Origin: Massilia rubra
GTDB taxonomy: Bacteria > Pseudomonadota > Gammaproteobacteria > Burkholderiales > Burkholderiaceae_D
Assembly: GCF_011682065.1 (NCBI RefSeq)
Contig: NZ_VUYU01000007.1
Span: forward strand, 62,001-126,000
DNA: 64,000 nt
Direction: 5' to 3'
Of the stretch, positions 52,647 to 64,000 are shown piece by piece (position 1 is the stretch's first letter; each line of letters opens with the position of its first letter). A model generated the notes under the pieces. It saw only the letters and a program-made list of their open reading frames with translations. It was not told the DNA's origin and made no database searches. Both the position numbers and the translations under genes were made by a program.

Positions 52647-54311
52647 ATGTTTAAGAACGTGACGATCAAGGCACGGCTCATTTTTGTCATCGGGGTCATC
52701 AGCGCCATTTCGCTGGCGGTCGGGTTGATCGGCTTGCGCAACCTGAGCGTGACCAACGCCTCGCTCAAAACGGTGTACGAGGACCGCCTGGTGGCGGTGG
52801 GCATGCTGGCCGAAGTGCTCACGCAGATCCAGCAAAACCAGAACACGCTGGCGTTGGCGGTCAGCGGCGACCCGGCCAAGCTGCCCGAGGTCAGTAGCGA
52901 TGTCGAGCAGCGTGTACAGAGCAATACGGCGCTCTGGGGCAAGTACATGGAAACCTATCTGACGGATGAAGAGAAGACCCTCGCCGGCAAATTCGCGGCC
53001 AGCAGGGAAACCTTTGTGACGCAGGGGATCAAGCCGACGCTGGCGGCGTTCAAGGCCAAGGACGTGCCGGGCGCCGTCGCGCTGGTGCAAGGTGCGCTCA
53101 CTCAGAACTTCCAGCCGGTGCGCGACAATATGCGCAACCTGGTCAACTACCAGCTTACCGTCGGCAAGTCCGAGTACGAGCAGGCTACGGCGCGCTTCGA
53201 GACGGCGCGTGCGCTGGCCATCGGCCTGATTGTGCTCAGCATCGCGCTGGGCCTGATGATGGGTGCCGCGCTCATTCGCGGCATCTCGCGCTCGATCGCC
53301 GAGGCGCTGCGCTTCGCCAACAACATCGCCGGCGGTAACCTGACCGACACCGTCAAGATCGAATCGAACGATGAAATCGGCCAGTTGCTGGCGGCGCTGC
53401 AAAAGATGAACGACAGCCTGGTGGAAGTGGTGCGCCGGGTGCGTAGCGGCACCGATACGATTTCGGTGGCGTCTTCCGAAATCGCGGCCGGCAACCAGGA
53501 TCTGTCGAGCCGCACCGAGGAGCAGGCCAGCTCGCTGGAGGAAACCGCGTCGTCGATGGAGCAACTGACCTCCACCGTCAAGGCGAGCGCCGACAACGCG
53601 CGCCAGGCCAGCACCTTGGCCGAGACGGCGTCGAACGTGGCCACCAAGGGCGGCAACGTGATCGGCAATGTGGTCGATACGATGGGGCGCATCAACGAGG
53701 CCAGCAACAAGATCGTCGACATCATCGGCGTGATCGACGGGATCGCGTTCCAGACCAATATTTTGGCCCTGAACGCGGCGGTGGAAGCGGCGCGCGCGGG
53801 CGAGCAGGGACGCGGGTTTGCGGTGGTGGCGAGCGAAGTGCGCAACCTGGCGCAGCGCTCGGCGCAGGCAGCCAAGGAAATCAAGGGCCTGATCGGCAGT
53901 TCGGTCGAGCAGGTCGAAGCGGGCAGTAAACTCGTGAACGAGGCGGGCAGCACGATGGACGATATCGTCCAGAGCATCCGCCGCGTGACCGACATCATGG
54001 GCGACATTGCGGCGGCCACCCAGGAGCAGACCCTGGGGATCGATCAGATTAACCAGGCGGTCACGCAGATGGACCAGGTGACGCAGCAGAACGCGGCGCT
54101 GGTGGAAGAAGCGGCGGCGGCGTCGGAAGCGATGCAGGACCAGGCGCGCCAGCTGGCCGAGGTGGTCAGCGTGTTCAAGTTGAGTGCGGGTGTGGTAGCG
54201 GCGGCGCCGCGGCAGGTGGCGGCCAGGCCGGCGCCGAAAGCGGTGGCGCGCGCGCCGCTGAAGAAGCAGTTGTCCAGCACCGCGCCGACGGAGGATTGGG
54301 AAGAGTTCTGA
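52647..54311 (+). CDS. Methyl-accepting chemotaxis protein
   Basis: A 554-residue chemoreceptor: TM1 ([20 protein letters not shown]), a four-helix-bundle ligand domain (about residues 35-185), TM2 ([20 protein letters not shown]), HAMP and a long signalling hairpin. The tip is [20 protein letters not shown] followed by [20 protein letters not shown], diagnostic of the family. Tsr/Tar-like sequence [20 protein letters not shown] contains methylation sites. The tail is Ala/Pro/Lys-rich and ends DWEEF, similar to the pentapeptide tether that recruits CheR and CheB. Ligand unknown. AAAGG precedes the ATG at 52647. Confidence 0.95.
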   Translation: MFKNVTIKARLIFVIGVISAISLAVGLIGLRNLSVTNASLKTVYEDRLVAVGMLAEVLTQIQQNQNTLALAVSGDPAKLPEVSSDVEQRVQSNTALWGKYMETYLTDEEKTLAGKFAASRETFVTQGIKPTLAAFKAKDVPGAVALVQGALTQNFQPVRDNMRNLVNYQLTVGKSEYEQATARFETARALAIGLIVLSIALGLMMGAALIRGISRSIAEALRFANNIAGGNLTDTVKIESNDEIGQLLAALQKMNDSLVEVVRRVRSGTDTISVASSEIAAGNQDLSSRTEEQASSLEETASSMEQLTSTVKASADNARQASTLAETASNVATKGGNVIGNVVDTMGRINEASNKIVDIIGVIDGIAFQTNILALNAAVEAARAGEQGRGFAVVASEVRNLAQRSAQAAKEIKGLIGSSVEQVEAGSKLVNEAGSTMDDIVQSIRRVTDIMGDIAAATQEQTLGIDQINQAVTQMDQVTQQNAALVEEAAAASEAMQDQARQLAEVVSVFKLSAGVVAAAPRQVAARPAPKAVARAPLKKQLSSTAPTEDWEEF

Positions 54312-54402
54312 TCGTCGTTCCCGCGAAGGCGGGAACCCAAGTTCGTCGAGTCGTCTGAGGCTGCCGCCCAGAATGGGGTTCCCGCCTTCGCGGGAACGAC
54401 GG
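54312..54402. repeat. REP-like palindrome after the chemoreceptor gene
   Basis: TCGTCGTTCCCGCGAAGGCG and GGAACCCAAG (from 54312) pair with GGGGTTCCCGCCTTCGCGGG and AACGACGG (to 54402) around a 30-nt loop. It begins one base after the stop codon, so it may double as a transcription end. Same family as at 11921 and 29841. Confidence 0.85.
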
Positions 54403-54430
54403 GCTACAGGTAAACGATCAGACTATCGGC

Positions 54431-55578
54431 TCACCGCCGTCCGAACATCATCCACTCCCCCAGCAAATTCTTGGCCGGGTTGAAGGTATCGAGTAGTCCC
54501 AGCGACAACCCCAGCAAAGCTTGCCCCGGCCCCTGATGCGCGAACGCGCGCGCCATGGTGTCGGTCAGCTCCACCACCAGCTTGCGGTCCGTCCGGCGCT
54601 CCCGCGCAAACGCGCTCAGCGCCGCCGGACCGGCCTCGCGCGCCAGCAAGCGCGCCAGCACCGCCGCGTCGCGCAGCCCCAGGTTCAACCCCTGCCCGGC
54701 CACCGGATGCAAGGTTTGCGCCGCATTCCCGATCGCCACCGTGCGCCCGGTCGCACCCGGATCGGCATTCAGGCCAAGCGGATACGCAACGCGCGCGCTG
54801 GTCCCGGTCATCCGTCCCAAACGCTGCCCGAACGCCTCGCCCAGCTGCGCCAGGAAGCGCGCGTCGTCCAGCGCCAGCAGCGCTTGCGCGCGCTCCGGCC
54901 GCACGCACCATACCAGCGCATATTGATGGCCGTCCGGACCGTCCTGTGGCAGCATGGCCAGCGGCCCTTCTTCGGTAAAGCGCTCGTACGCCCGATGCGC
55001 AAGCGGCGCGCTGGTGCTCACGCGCGCAATGAGCGCCGTCTGCCGGTAATCGTGCGTGCGCGAGCGGGCATCCTGTTCGCCGAACACGCCGCCTTCGGCC
55101 CGCACCACCACCGCCGCCCGCAGTGCGCGCCCATCGTCGAGCGTGAGCGCGACGTTCTCCGCATGCTCCGCATGCCCGGCCACGCGCGCAGGCCGCAGCA
55201 CCGCCACCCCGGCGCGCTCGCACGCCCCCGACAGCGCCGCCACCAGGTCGCCGTAACGCGCCACGTAACCGAGCGCCTCGACGCCGTGCTCGCCGCGGTC
55301 GATCATGCTGCGTCCGAACTGCCCGCGCCGCGACACGTGCACCTGGTGGATGGCCGTCGAAGGCAGCGGCCAGGCGCCGATTTCTTCGAGCAGCATGCGG
55401 CTGCCGTACGACAGCGCGATCGAGCGCGGGTCGGAGAGCGCCACGCCGAGCGCCTTGGCGTCGATCAGGCCGATGCGCGTGCTGTCCATGCCGCGCCGCG
55501 CCAGCAGGGCGGCCAGCGCCATGCCAACCGGCCCGGCGCCGCAGATTGCCACGTCAAACTTGGTAAGTGTTGTATCCA

Positions 55579-55579
<1 letters not shown>
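54431..55579 (-). CDS. UbiH/UbiF/VisC-type FAD-dependent hydroxylase
   Basis: A 382-residue flavoprotein monooxygenase. The FAD Rossmann motif is VAICGAGPVGMALAALLARRG, and the second FAD site is GNAAQTLHPVAGQGLNLGLRDA (split over about residues 275-297), the UbiH family signature. The DPRSIALSYGSRMLLEEIGAW block supports the ubiquinone-hydroxylase group. It should hydroxylate the ring of a ubiquinone precursor. pepP directly upstream (the stop and start share one base) mirrors the pepP-ubiH order of E. coli, so UbiH is the best guess, but the hydroxylation position is not provable here. Confidence 0.87.
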
Positions 55580-56936
<1,357 letters not shown>

Positions 56937-56940
<4 letters not shown>

Positions 56941-57659
56941 GATTGCGCCTTGCGCGTGCCCAGCGGCGCGTTCAGTTCTTCCAGCTGCGCCACGGTGCCG
57001 ACGTTGACCCAGTCGCCCTCGTAGATTTCGCCGCCCACCTGGCCCAGGTCCGCGTACTGGCGGATCAGGGCGCCCAGGCGCGCATGCGTGCCCGGGACGA
57101 TGGCCTTGAACATCTCCGGCCGGTACACCCCGATGTTCGAAAAATTCCACTTCGGCTCGCCGTCGTTGGCCACCTGGTACATGGTCAGCCCGAAGTCGCC
57201 CTCGGGATTATGGAAGGGGTTCGGGGTCAGGTAGATCCAGCAGGCGTCGCGCTTCTCGGGCGGGTAGGGATTGCCCCACATGTCTTCGTCGACCAGCACG
57301 TCGGTGACCTGGGCAAAATCGAAGTACGGGCAGTAGATGTCGGCCGAGAGCACCAAAAACGGTTCGTCGCCCAGCAGGTGCAGCGCGTTGGCGATGCCGC
57401 CGGCCGTTTCCAGCGCCACCGTTTCGGGCGAGTAGACGATGCGCGCGCCGTATTTGCCGCCGTCGCCCAGTTCACGCTCGATCGCCTCGCCCATGTAGGC
57501 GTGGTTGATGACGATCTCGGTGATCCCGGCGCGCACCAGGTTCAGGATGTGCCAGACGATCAGCGCCCGCCCGCGCACCTTCAGCAGCGGCTTGGGGCAG
57601 TCGTCGGTCAATGGGCGCATGCGTTCGCCGCGGCCGGCGGCCAGGATCATCGCTTTCAT
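56937..57659 (-). CDS. murU: N-acetylmuramate alpha-1-phosphate uridylyltransferase MurU
   Basis: A 240-residue nucleotidyltransferase. LAAGRGERMRPLTDDCPKPL is the NTP-binding signature, with ETAGGIANALHLL and VLSADIYCPYFDF for sugar and metal binding, and EGDWVNVGTVAQLEELN at the end. Its pairing with amgK, 13 nt upstream, is the known two-gene MurNAc recycling pathway of Pseudomonas putida: AmgK makes MurNAc-1-phosphate and MurU makes UDP-MurNAc, which bypasses de novo synthesis and fosfomycin action. Confidence 0.92.
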
Positions 57660-57672
57660 GATTGGCTCCCCA

Positions 57673-58728
57673 TCAGAAGGTGTAGCCCACTTGCGGCACC
57701 TTGTCTTCGAAGGCGTCGAGCAGGCGCGCCAGCGGCTTGAGGACGATGTAGCGGTTGCAGGTCTTGCGCACGTAGTCGATCACGGTCGGCAGGTCGCCCA
57801 GGTACGCGCTCTTGCCGTCGCGGTAGTTCAGGCGGCAGAAGAGGCCGAGGATTTTCAGGTGCCGCTGCAAGGCCATGAATTCGAAGTCCTGGTAGAACGC
57901 GTCGATGTCCGGATTGACCGGCAGCCCGACCGCCTTGGCGCGCTGCCAGTAGCGTACCACCCAGTCGAGCACGATTTCTTCGTCCCACTGCACGTAGGCG
58001 TCGCGCAGCAGCGAGGCCAGGTCGTAGGTGACCGGGCCGAACACGGCATCCTGGAAGTCGAGCACGCCCGGGTTGCCCTGGTCCATGAACATCAGGTTGC
58101 GCGAATGGAAATCGCGGTGCATGAAGACTTGCTGCTGGGCCAGGTTGTTGGCGATGATCGCGTCGAACACCTTGGCCAGGGTGGCGCTCTGGACGTCGGT
58201 CATGGTCACGCCCAGGTGCTTGCCGACGAACCATTCCGGGAACAGGTTCAGCTCGCGTTCGATGAAGGCGCGGTCGTACTCGGGCAGCACGCCCGGCTCG
58301 CTGGCGAGCTGGAACTTGACCAGCGCGTCGACCGCGTCCGAGTACATGTTGGGCGCGTTGTCGACGTCGAGCCGTTGCAGATAGGTGGTGCTGCCCAGGT
58401 CCGACAGCAGCAAAAAGCCGTTGGCCACGTCCTGCGCCACGATGGCGGGCACGGTCACGCCGGCGGCCAGCAGCAAGCCTTGCACATGAATATAGGCCGG
58501 CACGTTTTCGCGCTCGGGCGGGGCATCCATGGCGATCAGGGTCTGGCCCAGTTTGGCGCGCAGTTCAGGGGCGACGTCGAGCCGGAAGTAGCGGCGGAAG
58601 CTCGCGTCGGCCGAGGCCGGACGGCGTGATTCGACCTGGACCAGGCCGAGCGTGGCGAGCCAGGTGGTGAGCTGCGTCAGGCGGGTGTCCGACGATGTTG
58701 CGGGGGTGGTGGGGAGCGATGAGGACAT
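57673..58728 (-). CDS. amgK: Anomeric MurNAc/GlcNAc kinase AmgK
   Basis: A 351-residue aminoglycoside-phosphotransferase-like kinase. Catalytic loop VFMHRDFHSRNLMF and metal-site GVLDFQDAVFGPVTYDLASLL are clear. The N-terminal SFRRYFRLDV and YIHVQGLLLAAGVTVPAIVA form the nucleotide lobe. AmgK phosphorylates the anomeric position of MurNAc or GlcNAc for cell-wall recycling. It heads the minus-strand transcript with murU, pepP and the ubiH-like gene, and is divergent from lptD with 97 nt between. This placement next to lptD matches Pseudomonas. Confidence 0.92.
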   Translation of the reverse strand: MSSSLPTTPATSSDTRLTQLTTWLATLGLVQVESRRPASADASFRRYFRLDVAPELRAKLGQTLIAMDAPPERENVPAYIHVQGLLLAAGVTVPAIVAQDVANGFLLLSDLGSTTYLQRLDVDNAPNMYSDAVDALVKFQLASEPGVLPEYDRAFIERELNLFPEWFVGKHLGVTMTDVQSATLAKVFDAIIANNLAQQQVFMHRDFHSRNLMFMDQGNPGVLDFQDAVFGPVTYDLASLLRDAYVQWDEEIVLDWVVRYWQRAKAVGLPVNPDIDAFYQDFEFMALQRHLKILGLFCRLNYRDGKSAYLGDLPTVIDYVRKTCNRYIVLKPLARLLDAFEDKVPQVGYTF

Positions 58729-58825
58729 GTTGCAGCCTGAGAATCCGATTGAAGGTGAAGATTCCCATATAATAAGGGATTAACCTCAAAAAATCGCCTG
58801 CCATGGTGTTTGCACACGTCATTTC

Positions 58826-61051
58826 ATGAGCTTGAAAAAACCGGCAGCTCCCCCCTCGCAGCGTTGGGCCTATGCCCTGACGGCGCTCGTCACCGCCACC
58901 GCGGTGCCGCTGCACGCCCAAACCGTCCAAAAGCGCGAACGTACCGAAGATCCCAACCTGCCCGTCACCGTGCGCGCGGAAGAAATCTCCGGCCGCCCCG
59001 AACGCGAACTCATTCTTGAGCGCAAAGTTGAGCTGAGCCGGGGACAAACCCGGATGAAAGCCGACCGCGCCTGCTTCAAGAACGTCGAGAATGAAGTCAC
59101 CGCGAACGGCAATGTCTGGATGGAACGCTTCGGCGATACCTACAAGGGCGAGGAGTTGCAGCTGAACCTGTCTTCGGGCAAGGGCTGGGTGCTCCATCCC
59201 GAGTACCGCATGGAGGTCAACAACGCGCAGGGCTCGGCCAGGCGCGTCGACTTCATCAGCGAAGACGAGGCCATCGTCAGCGACGGCACCTATACCACCT
59301 GCGAAGGCTTGCTGCCGGACTGGTACCTGAAATCGAACACCCTGCGCCTGGACGCCGGGCGCGATGTGGGCGTGGCCGGCAAGACGGTGATCTATTTCAA
59401 GGGCGTGCCGATCATCGGCGCGCCGGCGCTGTCGTTCTCGCTGTCGGGCGCGCGCCGCTCGGGCTGGCTGCCGCCGACCATCGGTTTCCGCTCCAAGGGC
59501 CGGGCCGAAATCCTGCAACCTTATTATTTCAACATCGCGCCGAACCGCGACCTGACCGTGTATCCGCGCTGGATGCTCGATCGTGGCCTGCAGATGGGCG
59601 CGACCGGACGCTATATCGGCGAAAACGACTACGGCGGCTACGAGGGCAAGACCCACGCCGAAGTCTTGCTCAACGACAAGATCACCAAGACCGACCGCTG
59701 GCGCTTCGATTCGCAGCACACCCAGGGCGTCGCGCCCGGCTGGTCGTATGGCTGGAACCTGAAGGCGGCGTCGGACGATAATTATCCGAGCGACTTCTCG
59801 CAGTCGATCTCGACCAGCGCGGAACGCCAGCTGGTGCGCGAAATCCGCACCGACTACCGTACCCAGTTCTGGAGCGCCTCGGCGCGCGTGCAGAGCTACC
59901 AGGTGCTGCAGGACCCGGTCTCGGTGACCGATCCGAGCCGCACCGTGCCGCGCCCCTACGACCGCTTACCGGAACTGCTGTTCCACGCCGGCCGCTACGA
60001 CGTCAAGGGCTTCGACTGGGCGGTCGACTCGGAAATGACGCGCTTCTCGCATCCCGACCTGCCGACCGGCAACCGGGCGGTGGTGGTCTCGCAGCTCAGT
60101 TATCCGATCGTGCGTCCCGGCTATTTCGTCACGCCCAAGCTGATGCTGCACGCCAGCGCCTACGAGCTCGAAAAAACCAAGGCCGACGCTCCGCGCACGC
60201 TCACGCGCTCCTTGCCCACCTTTTCGCTCGACAGCGGGCTGGTGTTCGAGCGCGACGCCAAGCTGACCGGGCGCAAGATGACCCAGACGCTGGAGCCGCG
60301 CCTGTTCTACGTCTACACGCCGTACAAGGACCAGAGCAAGTTCCCCAACTTCGACACGTTTGAGGCGACGTTTAACCTAGCCCAGATCTTCAACGAAAAC
60401 CGCTTCATCGGCAACGACCGCGTGTCGGACGCCAATCAGGTGACGGCGGCCCTGGTCTCGCGCTTTTTGGAGACCAACGGCGCCGAGCGCCTGCGCCTGG
60501 TGCTGGGGCAGCGCTTTTACCTCAACGAGCAGCGCGTCCAGCTGGCCAACACGCCGCGCACCGAAAACCGCTCCGACGTCCTGCTGGCCGCGTCGGGTCG
60601 TATTTCGGACAAATGGAGCTTCGACAGCGCCGTGCAATACAATGCCAGCGCCAGCAGCGTGGTGACGCAGAACTATGGCGTGCAATGGCAGCCGGGCGAG
60701 AAGAAGGTGATCAACGCCGAGTACCGCTATTTGCGCGACGTCGTCAAGAATGCGATGGTATCTTCCCAGTGGCCGCTGTCGAAACGCTGGTATGGCGTGG
60801 GCCGGGTCACGTATTCGGTACTGGAACATAAAGTCGTCGAGAGCCTCGTCGGTCTCGAATACCAGGCCGACTGCTGGGTGTTCCGCATGGGTGGGCAGCG
60901 TTTCGTGACCACCACGCGCAACACCTCGACGCCGATCTTCTTCCAACTGGAACTGAACGGCTTGTCCAAGCTCGGTTTCGGCAGCCCGCTCGAATCGTTT
61001 TACAAGAGCGTTCCAGGCTATACGAGGCTGAACCAGGGCTCGGGCCGCTAA
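58826..61051 (+). CDS. lptD: LPS-assembly protein LptD
   Basis: A 741-residue outer-membrane LPS translocon. A signal peptide (AYALTALVTATAVPLHAQ) is followed by the OstA/LptA-like beta-jellyroll (VTVRAEEISGRPERELILER, GQTRMKADRACFKNVENEVT) and a large barrel (PTIGFRSKGRAEILQPYYFN onward). Cys in DRACFKN, TYTTCEGLL and YQADCWVFRMG could form the disulphides needed for LptDE assembly. With LptE it inserts LPS in the outer leaflet. No good ribosome-binding site precedes the ATG. surA, which chaperones LptD, is 32 nt downstream. Confidence 0.96.
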   Translation: MSLKKPAAPPSQRWAYALTALVTATAVPLHAQTVQKRERTEDPNLPVTVRAEEISGRPERELILERKVELSRGQTRMKADRACFKNVENEVTANGNVWMERFGDTYKGEELQLNLSSGKGWVLHPEYRMEVNNAQGSARRVDFISEDEAIVSDGTYTTCEGLLPDWYLKSNTLRLDAGRDVGVAGKTVIYFKGVPIIGAPALSFSLSGARRSGWLPPTIGFRSKGRAEILQPYYFNIAPNRDLTVYPRWMLDRGLQMGATGRYIGENDYGGYEGKTHAEVLLNDKITKTDRWRFDSQHTQGVAPGWSYGWNLKAASDDNYPSDFSQSISTSAERQLVREIRTDYRTQFWSASARVQSYQVLQDPVSVTDPSRTVPRPYDRLPELLFHAGRYDVKGFDWAVDSEMTRFSHPDLPTGNRAVVVSQLSYPIVRPGYFVTPKLMLHASAYELEKTKADAPRTLTRSLPTFSLDSGLVFERDAKLTGRKMTQTLEPRLFYVYTPYKDQSKFPNFDTFEATFNLAQIFNENRFIGNDRVSDANQVTAALVSRFLETNGAERLRLVLGQRFYLNEQRVQLANTPRTENRSDVLLAASGRISDKWSFDSAVQYNASASSVVTQNYGVQWQPGEKKVINAEYRYLRDVVKNAMVSSQWPLSKRWYGVGRVTYSVLEHKVVESLVGLEYQADCWVFRMGGQRFVTTTRNTSTPIFFQLELNGLSKLGFGSPLESFYKSVPGYTRLNQGSGR

Positions 61052-61083
61052 GCGGGACGTCGGATTTTTTCATTTAACTGAAT

Positions 61084-62490
61084 ATGAGTGCTTCCCAGAT
61101 TATGCGCAATATCCGTATGCACCAACTCAAGATCGCCGCCGCCTTGCTGTGCGCCCTGACCGCCGGCCAGGTGGCTGCCCAAGCCACGCCGGCCAAGCCG
61201 GCAGCGGCCGCGGCCAAGCCGTCGAGCGGCTTTTTGCCGCCGGCGTCGGCCTCGGCCAACGTCATCGATTCGATCGCCGTGGTGGTCAACGATGAAGTCA
61301 TCACCCGCAACGAAATCACCGCCCGCGTGCGCGCCGTCGAAGGCGCGATGAAGTCGCAAAACGCACCCGTGCCCGAGGCGGCCGACCTGCAGCGCCAGGT
61401 CATCGAACGCATGATCGTCGAACGCGCCCAGATGCAGCTGGCCAAGGAGATGGGCGTGCGGGTCGACGACACCATGCTCGATCGCGCCATCGGCCGCATC
61501 GCCGAGCAGCAGAAGCTGTCGGTGCAGGAGATGCGCAACCAGATGGAAAAGAGCGGCACCACGTTTGCCGCCTTCCGCGAAGAGATCCGCAGCGAAATCA
61601 TGATGCAGCGCCTGCGCGAGCATGAAGTCGACAACAAGATCCAGATTTCCGACGCCGAAGTCGACACCTACCTGGCCGCCGAAAAAGCCGCCGCCGCCGA
61701 CAAGGTCGAGATGAACCTGGCGCAGATCATGGTGCGCATTCCCGAAAACGCCTCGCCCGAGCAGATCGCCGCACGCCGCGCGCGCGCCGACGACGTGATG
61801 CGCCAGCTGCGCACCGGTGGCGACTTCGCCAAGATCGCCGCCACCTACTCCGATTCGAGCGATGCGCTCAAGGGTGGCGAAATCGGCTGGCGCGCGCTCG
61901 ATCGCCTGCCGCCGCTGTTTTCCGACGCGCTCGGCAAACTGAAACCTGGCCAGGTCACGCCGGTCCTGAAAAGCACCACCGGTTTCCACATCCTGAAAAT
62001 GGTCGACAAGCGCAACCTGGCCGACGCCAGCGCGCCGGCGGCGGTGCAGCAGACGCGCGCGCGCCACATCCTGCTCAAGGTCAGCCCGACCATGACGGCG
62101 GCCGACGCCAAGCGCAAGCTGACCGAATTGAAGGAACGCCTCGACAACAAGGCTGCCAAGTTCGAAGAACTGGCGCGCCTGTTCTCCAACGACGGTTCGG
62201 CCAGCAAGGGTGGCGACCTCGGTTGGCTGTACCCGGGCGACACCGTGCCGGAATTCGAAACCGTGATGGCCACCCTGAAACCGGGTGAACTGAGCGACGT
62301 CGTCGAAACCCCGTACGGCTTTCACCTGATCGAAGTCATGGAGCGCAAGAGCGATGACCAGAACAAGGAACGGGTGCGCATGGCTGCGCGCCAGGTGATC
62401 CGCGACCGCAAGCTCGAAGAAGCGACCGAAGACTGGGCACGCCAGGTGCGCGACCGCGCCTACGTCGAATTCCGCGACGAGAACAAGTAA
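61084..62490 (+). CDS. surA: Periplasmic chaperone and peptidyl-prolyl isomerase SurA
   Basis: A 468-residue SurA. The signal peptide covers [18 protein letters not shown]. The N-terminal chaperone domain ([40 protein letters not shown]) is followed by two parvulin domains, at about residues 215-315 ([20 protein letters not shown]) and 320-425 ([39 protein letters not shown]), and a C-terminal helix. It escorts unfolded outer-membrane proteins, including LptD, to the BAM complex. ATG codons at 61102 and 61117 are alternative starts. The N-terminal Ala/Pro linker is longer than in E. coli. Confidence 0.96.
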   Translation: MSASQIMRNIRMHQLKIAAALLCALTAGQVAAQATPAKPAAAAAKPSSGFLPPASASANVIDSIAVVVNDEVITRNEITARVRAVEGAMKSQNAPVPEAADLQRQVIERMIVERAQMQLAKEMGVRVDDTMLDRAIGRIAEQQKLSVQEMRNQMEKSGTTFAAFREEIRSEIMMQRLREHEVDNKIQISDAEVDTYLAAEKAAAADKVEMNLAQIMVRIPENASPEQIAARRARADDVMRQLRTGGDFAKIAATYSDSSDALKGGEIGWRALDRLPPLFSDALGKLKPGQVTPVLKSTTGFHILKMVDKRNLADASAPAAVQQTRARHILLKVSPTMTAADAKRKLTELKERLDNKAAKFEELARLFSNDGSASKGGDLGWLYPGDTVPEFETVMATLKPGELSDVVETPYGFHLIEVMERKSDDQNKERVRMAARQVIRDRKLEEATEDWARQVRDRAYVEFRDENK

Positions 62491-62494
62491 GCGC

Positions 62495-63565
62495 ATGCGT
62501 CAGGCAAGCACACGGCCGGCGATCGCCATCACCACGGGCGAACCGGCCGGGATCGGGCCGGAAATCTCGATCCGCGCCGCCTGGGCCATGCGCGCGCAGG
62601 TCAACTGCGTGCTGCTCGGCGACGCCGCCTTCCTGGCGCTCACCGCCAGCCTGATCGACCCCGATATCCAACTGGCCGCCTTGTCGGTGCAGGCGCTGCG
62701 CAACGGCGGCCTGCCGCAGTTCGGCCCATCGCGCATTTGCGTCATCGACGTGCCGCTCGGCGCCCACGTGGTGCCGGGCGTCCTGGATCCGGCCAACGGC
62801 CGCGCGGTGCTGGCCACGCTCGACCTGGCGGTCGAAGGCGCGCGCGCCGGCTGGTTCGACGCCATGGTCACCGCGCCGCTGCAAAAGAGCACCATCAACG
62901 ACGCCGGCGTGGCTTTTTCGGGCCACACCGAATACCTGGCCGAAAAGACCGCCACCGCGCAGGTGGTGATGATGCTGGCCGGTGAAACCGCGTCGGCTAC
63001 CGCACCTGACACGCCGGACAATGTTGCGCTGCGGGTGGCGCTGGCCACCACCCATTTGCCGCTCAAGGATGTCTCGGCGGCGATCACGCGCGACGGTTTG
63101 GGGCGGGTGATCGACATCATTCACCACGACCTGAAAAACAAGTTCGGCATTGCCGCCCCGCGCATCCTGGTCACCGGCCTCAATCCGCACGCGGGCGAGA
63201 ACGGCTACCTGGGACGCGAGGAAATCGACACCATCACGCCGGCGCTGGAAGCGGCGCGCGCACGCGGCATCGACGCGCGCGGCCCGTATCCGGCCGATAC
63301 GCTGTTCCAGCCCAAGTACCTGATGGACGCCGACTGCGTGCTGGCCATGTACCACGACCAGGGCTTGCCGGTGCTCAAATACGCCACCTTCGGGCGCGGC
63401 GTGAACATCACCCTCGGCCTGCCGCTGATCCGCACCTCGGTCGACCATGGCACCGCGCTCGACCTGGCTTGCGCCGGGCTGGGACAAGCCGACTGCGGCA
63501 GCATGGAACAAGCCATCCGCACCGCATTGCAGATGGTGGACGCACAGCGCGCATCACAGCTGTAG
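62495..63565 (+). CDS. pdxA: 4-hydroxythreonine-4-phosphate dehydrogenase PdxA
   Basis: A 356-residue Pdx[20 protein letters not shown] is the usual N-terminus, and [14 protein letters not shown] and the metal-binding [16 protein letters not shown] are conserved, as is [20 protein letters not shown]. It oxidises 4-phosphohydroxy-L-threonine in the DXP-dependent pyridoxal phosphate pathway. The start lies four nt after surA, so it is cotranscribed with lptD-surA, as in E. coli. rsmA follows after 34 nt. Confidence 0.96.
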   Translation: MRQASTRPAIAITTGEPAGIGPEISIRAAWAMRAQVNCVLLGDAAFLALTASLIDPDIQLAALSVQALRNGGLPQFGPSRICVIDVPLGAHVVPGVLDPANGRAVLATLDLAVEGARAGWFDAMVTAPLQKSTINDAGVAFSGHTEYLAEKTATAQVVMMLAGETASATAPDTPDNVALRVALATTHLPLKDVSAAITRDGLGRVIDIIHHDLKNKFGIAAPRILVTGLNPHAGENGYLGREEIDTITPALEAARARGIDARGPYPADTLFQPKYLMDADCVLAMYHDQGLPVLKYATFGRGVNITLGLPLIRTSVDHGTALDLACAGLGQADCGSMEQAIRTALQMVDAQRASQL

Positions 63566-63599
63566 ATTGCACCCTTAGAACCGCATTGAGAAGAAGAAT

Positions 63600-64000
63600 A
63601 TGAAACACGTCGCCCGCAAGCGCTTCGGCCAGAATTTTTTGACCGACAAACTCGTCCTCGATAACATCATCGACGCCATCGGCCCCGAGAAGGGCCAGGC
63701 GATGGTCGAAATCGGGCCGGGCCTGGCCGCCATGACGGCGCTGCTGCTCAAGCGCCTCGACCACATGCATGTGGTGGAACTGGACCGCGACCTGGTCGCG
63801 CGCCTGGAAAACAACTTCCCGCGCGAGAAGCTGACCATTCATTCGGGCGACGCGCTCAAGTTCGACTACGGCCTCATTCCGGTGCCGGAAGGGCAGAAGC
63901 TGCGCGTGGTCGGCAACCTGCCGTACAACATTTCGAGCCCGCTGCTGTTCCACCTGGCCGACTTCGCGCACCTGATCGAAGACCAGCATTTCATGCTGCA
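63600..64000 (+). CDS. rsmA: 16S rRNA dimethyladenosine transferase RsmA (KsgA), 3' end outside the window
   Basis: The first 133 codons are present. [20 protein letters not shown] is the family N-terminus. [15 protein letters not shown] is the SAM-binding motif [14 protein letters not shown] motif II, and [17 protein letters not shown] the NLPY catalytic motif. The enzyme dimethylates two adjacent adenines in helix 45 of 16S rRNA. The order lptD-surA-pdxA-rsmA is the standard proteobacterial operon. The start at 63600 follows a GAGAAGAAGAA purine-rich stretch. The gene is cut by the window edge. Confidence 0.95.
   Translation, partial: MKHVARKRFGQNFLTDKLVLDNIIDAIGPEKGQAMVEIGPGLAAMTALLLKRLDHMHVVELDRDLVARLENNFPREKLTIHSGDALKFDYGLIPVPEGQKLRVVGNLPYNISSPLLFHLADFAHLIEDQHFML

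Overview
The window is a GC-rich chromosomal segment from a betaproteobacterium, most likely Oxalobacteraceae (Massilia/Telluria/Duganella-like). This rests on gene content and order (lptD-surA-pdxA-rsmA beside amgK-murU, split pntAA-pntAB-pntB, pepP beside a ubiH-like gene), on the codon style, and on many palindromic intergenic repeats. No tRNA, rRNA, CRISPR array, prophage or full-length insertion sequence was seen.

Region 1 (1-7.3 kb, all minus strand) is the most unusual part. A tightly packed set encodes an MdfA-like MFS exporter, a glycosyltransferase resembling the catalytic domain of large clostridial toxins (GT44 type), a GNAT acetyltransferase and a PhyH-type Fe(II)/2-oxoglutarate oxygenase. 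It is followed by a GH3 beta-N-acetylhexosaminidase-like enzyme, an AttH/CrtC-like lipocalin-fold protein and the start of a SurA/parvulin-like protein. I do not recognise it as a known pathway; it looks like a small make-modify-export gene cluster.

Region 2 (7.3-20.2 kb) carries a periplasmic S46 dipeptidyl-peptidase with a palindrome over its promoter, a phospholipase D/cardiolipin synthase-like protein, stress-associated membrane and glycine-rich proteins, a cytochrome b561 operon with two YceI proteins, a TonB-dependent receptor with an overlapping zinc-ribbon gene, a glycine-zipper protein and purB.

Region 3 (20.4-29.8 kb) is a sucrose-utilisation locus of the sux type: LacI regulator, TonB-dependent receptor, amylosucrase/sucrose hydrolase, MFS sugar transporter and two paralogous PfkB fructokinases on either side of the transporter. 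A perfect palindromic LacI-type operator overlaps the -35 box of the receptor promoter, and a strong terminator separates the receptor from the hydrolase. Just downstream, a short element with terminal inverted repeats and a 6-bp target duplication has split a REP-like palindrome.

Region 4 (30.1-34.3 kb) is an iron island: bacterioferritin, bfd-tonB with a Fur box, and divergent feoA-feoB plus a Cys-rich FeoB-associated protein.

Region 5 (34.3-46.3 kb) has secreted or lipoprotein hydrolases (alpha/beta hydrolase, CocE/NonD), an NHL-type protein, an FMN glutamate-synthase-like protein, a GST, a 5'-3' exonuclease, a degenerate receiver protein coupled to a TPR protein, mnmA and a NudJ-like Nudix hydrolase.

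Region 6 (46.5-64 kb) holds the proton-translocating transhydrogenase operon, an Hsp20 chaperone, a 183-bp imperfect hairpin, a lipoprotein, a diguanylate cyclase, a chemoreceptor, ubiH-like/pepP/murU/amgK (ubiquinone synthesis and cell-wall recycling), and the divergent outer-membrane biogenesis operon lptD-surA-pdxA-rsmA, which runs off the window.
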